Source of the DNA: Begonia masoniana
Taxonomy: Eukaryota; Streptophyta; Magnoliopsida; Cucurbitales; Begoniaceae
Assembly (NCBI GenBank): GCA_022432975.1
Contig: CM039506.1
Coordinates: forward strand, 724,671 to 788,670
Direction: 5' to 3'
DNA length: 64,000 bases
The position numbers were made by a program, and so were the translations under genes. The notes under the pieces are model-generated. The model made no database searches and was not told where the DNA came from. It saw nothing but the letters and a program-made list of their open reading frames with translations. Shown piece after piece: positions 48,942 to 60,150 of the stretch. Positions within the stretch are counted from its first letter, which is position 1. Every line of letters begins with the position of its first letter.

Positions 48942-49429
48942 TAACTGTGACAGCCCGATTCCAGTTCCCGATCGGGGCCGGAGAGTCAAGCCATCACTAG
49001 TGACATTTACAGAAAATGGAACTTTTTTTTTATAACAGACTGGACTTTTAAAAACGAACCCTTGAAAACTTTACAGAGAAGGAAAACATTCTCTGGATTT
49101 GAAAGTAAAACGGGAAACAGTAAAAATCGGAATGCAAAATGAATGATAGAATAAAAAAAGGAAGGCTGGAAGCAGAAAAAATGAAAACATTTCTGGTATT
49201 CTCACTAAGACTTAACTTCGACTTACACAGGGTTTTGGCAGACCGAGAGGTTGGAACCCCAGAATTTGAACGATGAAAATAATAGACAGAAATGAACGAC
49301 TTAACATGCAGTGGAAAACCCTAATAAAATAGAAAACAAAACTAGAAATTTTGCCAGAAGAAAGACGCAGTTGAATGACGGGATCAGGTGATGTAGGCAA
49401 AGAAGTAATAAACTTGGCGGGCAATATAA

Positions 49430-50270
49430 ACTAGCGGCGGAATGCGAATAAGACAAAAGTGAACAGTGGCGAACGGTGGATATGAATAAAACAAAAGAGA
49501 ACGTGGATATGATAAGACAAAATAGATGACGTCAGGCGGATGATGTAAATTTTAAAGGAAATGGGGTACGCAGGCAAGAAGTGCACTGTTCACCGGTGAT
49601 AGGAATAGACGACACAAGTGCATGTCCTGTGAATAGGAAATAGACAAAAAAATGAACAGTGGTACGGTGAGGGCAGGCAGAAGTGCACTATGCACCGGTG
49701 GATGAGAATAAAAAAACGATGAATGTCAGGCAGAATGATGTAAATTTTAAAGGCAACGGGGTACGTACAGGCAGAAGGTGGCACTGATTCACCGGTGATG
49801 TGAATAAGACAAAAATGAACAGTGGCCCCAGCGGTGGAGGCAGACAGAGAGTGCACTGTTCACGGGTGGAGTGCGAATAAGAACCAAACAATGACGTCAA
49901 GCGGATGAATGTTAAATTTATTGGCAATGGGTAACGCAGGCAGAAGGGCACTGTTCACTAGTGATGTGAAAGAGGACAAAAATGAACAGTGTCAGCGTGG
50001 AGGCAGGCCAGAAGTGCACTGTTCACAGCCGGTGGATGCGAATAAGACAAAATAGATGACGTCAGGCGGAAGAATGACAATTGTTAAAGACAAAGCAGGT
50101 GGTATGCAGTTTTTAAACGGGCAGTGGGGCGATGCGGTGGATGCAGTTTAAAAAAACGGGCAAGTGGGCAGGCGGTGGATATGATTTTACAAGTAGCGGT
50201 GGACGTGATTTTAAAACGGGCAGGCTGTAGAAGTGAAATTTGAAGCAGCGGTGGACGTGTATCGGAAGAA
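49430..50270. repeat. Degenerate tandem repeats in the B2 5' LTR
   Basis: The same module set as 42040-42790 (GATGACGTCAGGCGGATGA, GTGCACTGTTCACCGGTG, GGAGGCAGGCAGAAG), with different copy number and many small indels. Confidence 0.8.
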
Positions 50271-50573
50271 TGTAGTTTAAAATGGCAGAATTTGAACCAA
50301 CTTTTTGACGGAGGATTCATAAAAACAAAAATAAATCGGAAAACAGAAAGTGTGAAAGCGTCACACTTCAGAAAATGATTCACAACATGATTTTGGGCAT
50401 ATCAAGAAAACACGATAGAATTCTAAGGAAACAGATTGCTTGGATAACTCTAAAACCAGAGATAAACCATGCACATCCTTAAAGAGAAATATTCCAAACA
50501 ATTCCAGAATACTTCAGAATATACACAACCGTCAAATACAGAGTTTTTAAAACTTAAACATCAGAACTTATAC

Positions 50574-52437
50574 TGTCACGACCCCGTTAAAGGCCGAGAC
50601 TAATTCATATGTTCGTGGAACTTTCACCCTAAATATTCTCTCTGCACACATTTTTTTTTAACAGAAAGAACTTTAAACCATTGTCATATCTGACAAAAAC
50701 TAACTCTTCAACACTCGACTCATCCATAAAACTGTCGGCATAACTAGTCGCAGAGCAGAGCGACTAAACTCAGACATTGATTTCATAACACGATCGGGCA
50801 GAAGGAAGGTGCCCTCAGACCTCACGACTTCATCGCTCGCGGGGCTGCATGGATTTGCAAACATCCACCGATCAACATGTGTATCCCACGTGCCACATTA
50901 AACTTAATCCGATCGCTAATGACAAAACTTATATACACTCATCCGATAAAATAAACAACATCATCCGATAGGATAAACAACATCATCTGATTGACATGCG
51001 TATCTCACGTGACACATTAAGACTCCATACGATCGCTAGACGACAAAACTTATATACACTCATCCGATAAAATAAACAACATCATCCGATTGACATGTGT
51101 ATCTCACGTGACACATTAAGACTCCATCCGATCGCTAGACGACAAAACTTATATACACTCATCCGATAAAATAAACAACATCATCCGATAGGATAAACAA
51201 CATCATCCGATTGACATGCGTATCTCTCGTGACACATTAAGACTCCATCCGATCGCTAGATGACAAAACTTATATACACTCATCCGATAAAATAAACAGC
51301 ATCATCTGATCATAAAACGACATAGTTTAAACTATTCCTGCCGATGACATCAGCCGGATGATTTACTCATCCGATCAAAACAGCACTACTCACATCATCC
51401 GATTACTCATCTTTACTCACATCATCCGATCACAAAACGACAAAGTTTAAACTACTCCTGCCGATGACATCAGCCGGATGATTTACTCATCCGATCAAAA
51501 CAACACTACTCACATCATCCGATTACTCATCTTTACTCACATCATCCGATAGACTTTACCCTAAAGACAGGAAACCTTAACTTATTAAACGACTTCTACT
51601 GACAGAAAACATCCATCGGTGGGCAAACACTTTTGACATTTACCCATAGAGGACATCCAAATTTTTCACACACTCTCATCATGACAATACAATCCTGCTC
51701 TGACTTAAACATAAACTCAATCTGAGTATACATAGCGGAAGACTTCATTAAAACAGACCATCACATATATATAAATTCTCAAAATCATTCTCGAGCTCAG
51801 AAGCTAAAACAGGTAATATTTAAAAATATAACGCGCTTAAGAGAAACCTCATCCTACTTAGAAATAGTATCAGTCATATTCTAGTATCTAATGACATGAG
51901 AAAACTCATCCTACTTTAACCTCAGTTTTCGTAATCCTTACTGACATCAAATGAGCAGTAACCACGGGTCATAATCGCCTTTTCCAGCCACGCACTGTCA
52001 CCCTGAGCACATCCAGCAACCAGCCTTAGACTTCCTCATTAAATTTGGAATCCTCACCTGTTAATTCTTCACCTACATCATAAGGTTTAAACTATAAGCC
52101 TAATTTTTAGTAAGGAATGCAATGCTAACACATATGCATGAATGCACAGTTTAAAGAAACGCATGCTCATTAATCTTTTCTCGTTCTTGTTCATATTCGT
52201 GTTCATATTCATCATTCATATTCATCATTTACATTGTATGGATTAAGAGAGGATTTGTGCCGGTAAAGGGGGTTCGACAGTGAAAGTGTACATAGTCCCT
52301 TGCGGGTCGTATTCTTGGTCCCTTTTTTGGACAGTGACATACGCCAAACCGCCCCCAACCCTCTCATAATCCATGTTGCATAGGTTTCATATTCACATTT
52401 TATTCATGAATCTTTTCTTGTTCTTGTTCATATTCAT
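50574..52437 (-). mobile_element. C-like LTR fragment, reversed, inside the B2 5' LTR
   Basis: As written it begins TGTCACGACCCCG, the complement of a C-type LTR end. It includes the complement of a block conserved with C at 54410-54520 (near 52235-52365: TTGTGCCGGTAAAGGGGGTT, GCGGGTCGTAT) and of the AATATGAACAAGAA block near 54600. It stops inside the LTR at about 52437, so it is truncated. The right flank is B2 LTR sequence from a point about 365 bp beyond the left flank, so the insertion or a later event removed part of B2. I see no target duplication. Confidence 0.75.
50920..51550. repeat. CATCCGAT tandem repeats in the C-like fragment
   Basis: GACAAAACTTATATACACTC recurs at 50921, 51042, 51141 and 51262 (spacing 121, 99, 121), the long spacings including an extra 22-bp module with CATCCGATAGG. 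A second pair of 120-bp units follows (GCCGATGACATCAGCCGG at about 51341 and 51461). CATCCGAT is the common core. Confidence 0.85.
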
Positions 52438-53479
52438 TGTTTTTATCTGTCATAGGGGTATAAGTGGGGCTTATAAGGGAACTGGCAAGTGCACGACAGG
52501 CACATAACAAATTTACAGAACAGAAACAGAACAGAACAGACAGAGCTGTACAGAACAGTAGGCCAGTCCCCGTCCCACACTTAACCAATACATTACAGTC
52601 AGATTTTATCTTTCTTAACTTCAAAACCGTGCACAGAAAACTTTTGCATGTCTTTCGGAAAAATCGTGTATGCATGAGTATTTACAGTGCTTAAACATAA
52701 AACGGCAGACAACAGAAATATTACAGCAGAACGTAATGTGTGACACAGATAACTCAGAACTTAATTCTAACTTTCTCTACCCGAAATCACCCGACATAAG
52801 TAATACCTACTATCTTCGTGATGTAGGGCCTTAAGGGCCAACCTACGGATATGAACTTACCTGTTTTCTGTAGAGTTGATAGTCTCGAACGTCTCGGTTA
52901 TGCACGGACCTTAAACATGCACGTAGAGAAAATGAGCAAAGTTGCAAATGCTAACTAATAACTTAGTAGAATATGCAGCAAACTCCTTTCAAACCTTTAG
53001 AAAACAAAATAATGTGTTTTCATCCAAAACAGTGAGTTTTTCTCAAAATATCGTAACCTTAAACTTCCACAAAACTCACATTTTAACTTATCCAAACTCG
53101 TTAACTTTAGCAGATGATTACCTTCACTGGAGAAAACAGAAGAGTGGAAGTCTTTTGGAAAGGTTGAAATCGCCTAGAGGCAAGAAAACAGAGAGCAGTG
53201 GAAGGAAGCAGATGAGAAATGAGGGTTTCACGTAGGAGGGAAGAGAAAATAGCATGGCTTCTTCAACAAGTTGCCAGGTGTCACACATCCATTGGCCACC
53301 TCCCACCAACCTTAATTGGCTCCCTATTTTACCCTTCAATTTGTTTTTAACTAAATTTCTATTTAGTTTCGTCTAATCAGTTTTACAACCACTCTCATTC
53401 AATTTAACACATCGACAATTAAAAATAGTCATTGCATTAATATCGGAGTAATTCCGCTTACATATCCGGGGAATAAATA

Positions 53480-55858
53480 TGTAATCTTCGTAGTTAGGAT
53501 TTATGCCAAGCTTAATTAATTACATGTGGATCTAAACTAGGTTGAGTGGCAAAGTTGTAATAATGGAGGATTGAGGCTAGTATTTAAAGAAAAAGGAAAG
53601 GATTCAAACCTCATTTAAACCACTGTAGCCGACATCACCCTTTCCGGCGATTTCTCTCTCGCAAGTCCTTACTCTCTACTATCACCAAACTCTCCTCGAC
53701 GGCCGGTTTACTCCGCCACCACTCGACTACTCTGCGCCTGAGGTATGCATTAGACAATGTGGCTATCTGTTAGTTTATTAGCTCTATTTTCAGCTCTGTA
53801 TTGAAGTTTTGGATTCTTCAATGGCCGAGTATTGATAAGAACATTTTGAAACCCGAGATTGGAAATATCATTCCAAATCGATTCTGGACATTTAAAACAA
53901 CCAACCCTGAGTTATCATTATCGAATCCGTCTGTTTTGATTTTGGGATTTCGGGTTACATTGAGTATTAAACTAAGAACTCGGGAAGGACTCTTAGCTAT
54001 TAGATCTTAGGATAACTCGAGATTAGAACTATTAGGATTTTGTTTAACTACTGCAATGTAAATGTTTAGGTGAAGAAGTTTGAAGAGAAATGAGCTCAAG
54101 TGCTAAGGAGACCAGGTAAGTGAATGTATAGGTTTCTCGGTCATTAGGACCCTACATCAGAGGATACTAAGTAGAATGTTATGTGATGATTAGAAACTCC
54201 CTTATGCGGATGTCTAGTGTTCTTGATGATGTTTAGTTCGAAAGTAATATTCCATGATGGATAATGCTCTGCTCTATAGCTTGATGTTTTAAGAGTTTCC
54301 ATATTCACGCATCATGAAAGTTTTATGCATATGAAAATGTTTTAAAAGCATGTTTTCTCATGAACAAGATAAGATGATAAAATCCCTGCAACGTGGTTGA
54401 GTGAGGGTTGGGGGCGGTTCGGCGTATGTCACAGTCCAAAGAAGGACATATGTATACGACCCGCAGTAGGGACTATGATCAAAATCACTGTCGAACCCCC
54501 TTTACCGGCACAAATCCTCTCTCATCCCACACAACTGAAATGATGAATAAGAACAATGATTATGAACAATGATTACGAATGATGAATATGATTCATGACT
54601 ATGATTGATGAATATGAACAAGAATATGAACAAGAAATGATCTATGAGCATGTTTTCTCTGAATTATGCATTCATGCACTCATGTTAATGTCGCATTCCT
54701 TACTAAGCATTAGGCTTAAAGATGAACCTTATGATGTAGGTGAAGAGACTACAGGTGAAGATACTAACTTCAAAGAGGATATTTAAAGCTGGTTGCTGGA
54801 GGATACTCAAAGTGACAGTGCGGGACTGGAGAGGCGATTATGACCCCTGGTTATTGCTCCCTTATGTCAGTAAGGATATAAGAACTGGAATTATGTCGGA
54901 TGGTGTTAGGATTGTTTGAGTTAACTTTTGAGTCTGGGATTGGATATGAGGATATGTTTCCTTTTAAAGGATTTATGTATTGCAAGTCTTCCGCTATTTA
55001 TACTCTGAATGAATTTGTTATACCAGTAAGAGCCTTTCTTAGCTAAGTTGTGTTATGTGAAAGTTGGATGAATCATTTTAGTAGGAGTTTCTACCGGAAG
55101 ATGTGTTTTCTCCTATCGGCAGATGTAGAGTGTTTAGCCATCGGATGATGAAAGTGTTATTTTGTCGTCTAGCGATCGGTAGATGTAGAGTGTTTAGCCA
55201 TCGGATGATGAAAGTGTTATTTTGTCGTCTAGCGATCGGTAGATGTAGAGTGTTTAGCCATCGGATGATGAAAGTGCTATTTTGTCGTCTAGCGATCGGC
55301 AGATGTAGAGTGTTTAGCCATCGGATGATGAGTATATTTGTCGTCTAGCGATCGGCAGATGTAGAGTGTTTAGTGATCGGATGATGTAAAACTTGTAAGC
55401 TATCGGAAGATGTCTTAGATGAACACATGAATTTCACCTGTCTATCGGTAGATGTTTTAATGATTCACGAGAGCTGCACGTGCTCATCGGTAGATGTTTT
55501 CTACTGAACGTCGGTGAGAGAGTTGTGTGAAGTGCACGATACGAATCGGATGGTGCGAGCTCTGATGCATGCAAACCTATGCAATCCGAGATCGATGAAG
55601 TCGAGCGACTTGAGGGCAATTCATCTCCGCCCGACTATGTCTTAGAACCGATGATCGTGTATGTTTGCTCGTGTCTGTGAGCGATTAAGTAAGTAATATC
55701 ACTAAGAAGTCAGGTACAAGGGATTAATTCTCCATCAGATAAGTTGAAGTCTTTAAGTCTGCTAGATACACTGTAAAAAAAAAGGAAGAGAGTCCAATTA
55801 TGAATTAAAGTTTAAGTAGAGTCAAGAATTTCGTGGCGATCCTCCCCGGGTCGTTACA
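53480..55858 (+). repeat. C 5' LTR
   Basis: It runs from TGTAATCTTCGTAG to CCCGGGTCGTTACA, 2379 bp. Compared with the 3' LTR it lacks about 60 bp right after the first five bases. Features include a TATA-like TATTTAAAG near 53580, a candidate donor CTGAGGTATGC near 53740, a conserved block at 54410-54520 and 60-bp repeats at 55115-55383. The short frames 53801-54010 and 54595-54786 recur in the 3' LTR and show no protein similarity I recognise. Confidence 0.93.
55115..55383. repeat. 60-bp tandem repeat in the C 5' LTR
   Basis: Units start at about 55115, 55175, 55235 and 55295, with a fifth, partial copy after them. Each carries ATCGG(C/T)AGATGTAGAGTG and CCATCGGATGATGAAAGTG. Because 60 is a multiple of three, a repeated peptide frame appears across it; that is an artefact. 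Confidence 0.92.
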
Positions 55859-55862
55859 ATTA

Positions 55863-55874
55863 TGGTATCAAAGC
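55863..55874 (+). other. C primer-binding site
   Basis: TGGTATCAAAGC, four bases after the LTR end, differs at one base from the initiator methionine tRNA match TGGTATCAGAGC. Confidence 0.88.
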
Positions 55875-55946
55875 AAAACCGGGTTCTAAAACCGGTTCTG
55901 CAGACTGCCTTCCAGCACTGACTGTCACATGAGCACTCCAACAACT

Positions 55947-56034
55947 GTAAGTATTTATGATTTCAGTATATGTCATTAAGTTAAGATATATCTGTAATGA
56001 TTTGTCTAGGAATCTCAAAATAGTTAGAGGTCAG
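55947..56034 (+). other. Candidate leader intron of C
   Basis: ACT is followed by GTAAGT at 55947, and AG at 56033-56034 ends the sequence GAGGTCAG. Removing these 88 nt joins ATGAGCACTCCAACAACT to the gag frame in phase. An acceptor at 56007-56009 (TTTGTCTAG) looks stronger but would lead to an early stop if translation begins at 55929. The donor lies 74 nt after the primer-binding-site start. Confidence 0.4.
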
Positions 56035-56159
56035 CAGAGGGAGACCAATGATGATAGCAATGCTATTGCTCAATTGACAGAGTTGGCCATGCGCCAATCT
56101 CACCAGATAGAACGACTGATGACTGCTAGGGAGGAACAAGGCAACTCCAGTACTAATGC

Positions 56160-56990
56160 AACTCATGATCATGGGGGTGAGCGTTTCCACCGGCTTCGAC
56201 CCCCGGTGTTTAATGGACATGTTTCAGATCCTATTTATGCTGAGGAGTGGGTTCGAAAGATAGAAGACATGTTTAAATATGCAAAGGTTGATGAAGGAGA
56301 TAAGGTCACCTATGCTGTCTTTCTTTTGTAGTTAAGTGCAAGGCATTGGTGGGACTCGATCCAGAACACCGCTAATGACAAAGCCATGACCTGGGAGATG
56401 TTCAAGACTGCTTTCTTTGACAAGTACTTCAATAGGACTGTTCGGGCCAACAAGAAGAAGGAGTTCATGAATCTGCGACAAACTGGCTCTGTGACGGATT
56501 ACATATGCAAATTTGATGCTTTATCACGGTTTGCTCCCCGAATGATTGAGGATGACGAGGACAAGATTTACCAATTTGTTCAAGGGCTAAAACCGAGTCG
56601 GTATGTGAAAGTAAAAACTGCTGGAATACACAACGTACCCTATGGTGAAGTGACGGCTAAGGCCTTGGAGCTGGAAGAGGCAGAAATAACAGCATATGCA
56701 CAGCGTGAGCAGCCAAGAAAACTCACAAAGGACACTCAGCCGCCACCACGTCAGAACAAAGGTTGGCAGCCGCAACAGAACAGGGGACCACATCAACAAC
56801 AACAAGGAATAAAGAGACCCCTCAACCAGAATGATGACCAAGGAAAAGGAAAGAGGCCTTTGGCACCCCTATGCCCCACCTGTCAGAAGAACCACCCCGG
56901 CGAATGCAAGTTGCGTTCTGGCCGTTGTTTCAGATGTGACAAGGTTGGACATATAGTCAGAGACTGCCCCATGCCGCCAGATCCGAACCG
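56160..56990 (+). pseudogene. gag: C gag domain
   Basis: The Retrotrans_gag region runs from FHRLRPPVFNGHVSDP through ARHWWDSI and [15 protein letters not shown] to SRFAPRM, split by the first TAG. A Gln/Pro-rich linker follows, then [12 protein letters not shown] and the zinc knuckle [14 protein letters not shown] (56926-56967). It corresponds to capsid plus nucleocapsid, which packages element RNA. Confidence 0.9.
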
Positions 56991-57039
56991 TGCAAGGGTA
57001 GCACCTAGAGTCTATACAATGATGGAGGATGAGGAAGCC

Positions 57040-57420
57040 GTGCAGCATATAGTCATAACAGGTACCATTATGATCTGTGGTTTTACTGCTTACACACTTA
57101 TAGATACAGGAGCCACGCACTCATTTATATCAACCTTGTTTGTGTGCAATCACAACTTAGAACCTTTACCAGCCGAAAGGCCATATGATGTTATGTTACC
57201 ATCAGGGAAGTCCCTACATTCTGAACAGATTGTTAAAGGTGATGTTGTGTTCTTAGGAAGTAAGAAACTATATGTAGAACTGATTGTAATTGACATGAAA
57301 GGATATGAGGTGAGAATGGATTGGTTATTTAGGCATTATGCCACAATAAGTTGTAGATCTGGGATGGTTGATTTTCGACCCCCAAATGGTGATCATTATT
57401 CCTTCCAAGCTATTCCTAAG
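57040..57420 (+). other. C protease domain (conserved segment missing)
   Basis: The catalytic [10 protein letters not shown] is present at codons 238-247 of the long open piece (about 57097-57126). The second conserved segment reads [14 protein letters not shown], where B2 has [19 protein letters not shown] is replaced by R, an in-frame loss of two codons near 57312. That hydrophobic-hydrophobic-Gly element is standard in retropepsins, so the enzyme is probably impaired even apart from the TAG codons. Confidence 0.8.
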
Positions 57421-57639
57421 ATAAGCAAAATACCGATTATATCCTCACTAGAAATTTACCGGTTACTGAAAAATGGTTGTGAGAGTTACTTAGCTAGCAT
57501 AATGGATGTTCGGGTGAAGAATAAGATACAGTTACAAGATATCCCCATAGTCAGAGAGTTCCCTGAGGCATTTTTAGATGACTTGCCAGGATTACCACCT
57601 GATAGAGAAATAGAGTTTGTAATAGATACATATCCCGAA

Positions 57640-58310
57640 ACATCACCTGTATCTAAGAATCCATACCGCATGGCACCTATTGAGTTGAAGGAATTAAAAG
57701 ACCAACTACAGGAATTAGTAGACAAAGGAGTTATACGCCCTAGCAGTTCCCCTTGGGGTGCACCTGTCTTATTTGTCAAGAAGAAAGATGGTTTCCTTAG
57801 AATGTGCATAGACTATAGGGAGCTAAATAAGTTGACAATCAAGGATAAGTACCCTTTACCTCGGATTGATGATTTGTTTGACCAATTGCAAGGAGCAAAA
57901 GTGTTTTCAAAAATAGATTTACGTTCAGGTTATTACCAACTGAAAGTTAAGGAAGGAGATATACCAAAGACAGCCTTCAGAACACGTTATGGACACTACG
58001 AATTCTTGGTCATGTCATTTGGACTGACCAATGCACCTGCAGCCTTTATGGACTTAATGAACCGTGTGTTTCGGGAGTATTTGGACAAATTTGTGATTGT
58101 GTTCATAGATGATATCCTGATATACTCACGGACAGGAGCTGACCATGCAGAGCATTTAAGAATAGTTTTGGCAACATTGAAGGAGCACCAGCTTTATGCC
58201 AAATTGTCCAAGTGTGAATTTTGGTTGGACAAGGTTAATTTTCTTGGCCATGTAGTTTCTGCTAATGGCATATCAGTGGACCCGACCAAAATTCAGGCAG
58301 TAAAGGATTG
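57640..58310 (+). other. C reverse transcriptase domain
   Basis: Codons about 420-640 of the long piece hold the Gypsy signatures in order: [78 protein letters not shown], the catalytic FIDDILIYS, and [16 protein letters not shown]. No damage is evident. Confidence 0.95.
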
Positions 58311-58519
58311 GCCACAACCAAAGAATGCCAGTGAAGTCCGCAGTTTCCTTGGATTGGCAGGCTATTACAGAAAGTTCATCAAAGGATTTTCTATGATAGC
58401 TAAGCCCCTGACGAATTTGACAAAGAAGGACAATAAATATTCTTGGACCGAAGCTTGTGAGAATAGCTTCCAGACATTGAAGGTGAAGTTAACAACAGCC
58501 CCGATATTGACCCTTCCAA

Positions 58520-58880
58520 CCGAAGAAGGAAAGTTTAGCGTATTTTGTGATGCATCAAAAGTTGGTTTGGGCTGTGTTTTGATGCAAGAAGGCAAAGTTG
58601 TAGCGTATGCCTCTAGGCAATTAAAGAGTTACGAACAGAACTACCACACCCATGATTTAGAATTAGCCACTGTCGTTTTTTCTTTGAAGATATGGAGGCA
58701 CTACTTATATGGACAGCAGTGTGAGGTGTTTTCTGACCATAAAAGTCTGAAGTATCTCTTTACACAAAAGGAATTGAACATGAGGCAGAGGCGTTGGTTG
58801 GAATTTGTTAAGGATTACGACTTTGAGATCAAGTATCACCCGGGTAAGGCTAACTCTGTAGCTGACGCATTGAGCAGGAT
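58520..58880 (+). other. C RNase H domain
   Basis: Codons about 715-830 contain [46 protein letters not shown] and NSVADALSR. These supply the Asp and Glu metal ligands and final Asp of Gypsy RNase H. Confidence 0.92.
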
Positions 58881-59159
58881 GTCAACAACAATGCAACCCG
58901 TTGTATCAACTATGTCTATACCTTTGAGGACAGAGATTAAGAAATTAGAGTTGGAGATAGTTCCAGAGTTATCAACCTTACTTGCCGATTTGACCAGTCA
59001 ACCAACGGTTTTAGAAAAGATCAAAGAGGCACAACAGAAGGACTCTGAGGAGAATAACGGTATGATGAACAACGTGAAGGAGACCACCTCCAAGTTTAGT
59101 CTTTCCAAGGATGGGATTCTGAAGTTTAGAAATAGATGGTATGTCCCTAATGATGAAGA

Positions 59160-60150
59160 ATTACGTAAGCTAATCTTGGCTGAGGCGCATTCGTCTCCCT
59201 TTTCTGTGCATCCTGGAAGCACCAAGATGTATCGAGACATGAAGTTACTCTATTGGTGGCCAAACTTAAAGAGAGATGTTGCTAAGCATGTAGAGTCATG
59301 TTTGGTTTGCCAACAGGTTAAAGCCGAGCACCAACGTCCAGGAGGTACCCTTCAGCCCCTACCTATTCCCGAGTGGAAGTGGGAACACATAGCTATGGAT
59401 TTCGTTATAGGATTACCTAAGACAACTAAGGGACATGATAGTATTTGGGTTGTGATTGATAGATTGACAAAGTCAGCTCATTTCTTACCAGTAAGGACAA
59501 CCTACTCGATGGACCAGCTTGCTGATCTTTATGTACAAGAAGTTATTAGGTTGCATGGAATTCATGCATCTATTGTCTCTGATCGTGACCCTAGGTTCAC
59601 CTCCCGGTTTTGGAAAGGTCTACAAGGCACACTTGGCACGAGGTTATCCTTCAGCACTGCTTTTCACCCGCAGACAGATGGTCAATCAGAAAGGATTATC
59701 CAGGTACTTGAGGATATGTTGAGGGCTTGTGTGCTAGAGTTCCAGACATCTTAGAGTAGATACCTACCCTTGGTTGAGTTCTCTTACAACAATAGTTACC
59801 AGTCCACCATAGGTATGGCACCTTACGAGGCGTTGTATGGTAGGAAATGTAGATCACCTCTGTATTGGGATGAGGTTGGTGAAGCAAAACTCATAGGTCC
59901 CGAGATGTCACAGCAGATGTCAGACAAGATTGCCACTATTAAGAGGAGGATGATTACTGCACAAAGCCGACAAAAAAGTTATGCAGACCAAAGGAGGAGA
60001 GATCTTGAATTTGCTGTTGGTGATGAAGTTTTCCTGAAGGTTTCACCATTTAAAGGAGTACTAAGATTTGGCAGAAGGGGAAAGCTTAATCCACGATTTA
60101 TTGGACCATTCCCTGTTTTAGCTAGATTCGGTAGTACAACCTACAGACTG
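59160..60150 (+). pseudogene. C integrase (split by the second TAG)
   Basis: The HHCC zinc-binding set is H935, H942, C972 and C975 of the long piece. The catalytic triad is D1005 (AMDFVIGL), D1066 (VSDRDPRF) and E1102 (DGQSER), with the D,D-35-E spacing kept. The TAG at 59752 follows EFQTS. Downstream come SRYLPLVEFSYNNSY, APYEALYGRKCRSPLYW and the GPF module (FIGPFPV near 60100) typical of chromovirus integrases. Confidence 0.93.

Larger units (their letters stand above)
48946..53479 (-). repeat. B2 5' LTR, main part
   Basis: As written it starts TGTGACAGCCCGATTCC and continues after element C with CATAGTCAAAAATGTCAGG to the terminus GGTGTTACA at 62955. It is longer than the 3' LTR because a reversed C-like LTR fragment replaces part of it at 50574-52437. 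Tandem modules like those of the 3' LTR occupy about 49430-50270. Confidence 0.85.

Noticed and set aside
55103..55348. Repeated-peptide open frame (IGRCRVFSHRMMK motif) on plus, also in the 3' LTR
   Set aside because: It is a by-product of the 60-bp LTR repeat, whose length is a multiple of three. There is no start context, no homologous protein I recognise, and both copies lie in non-coding LTR.
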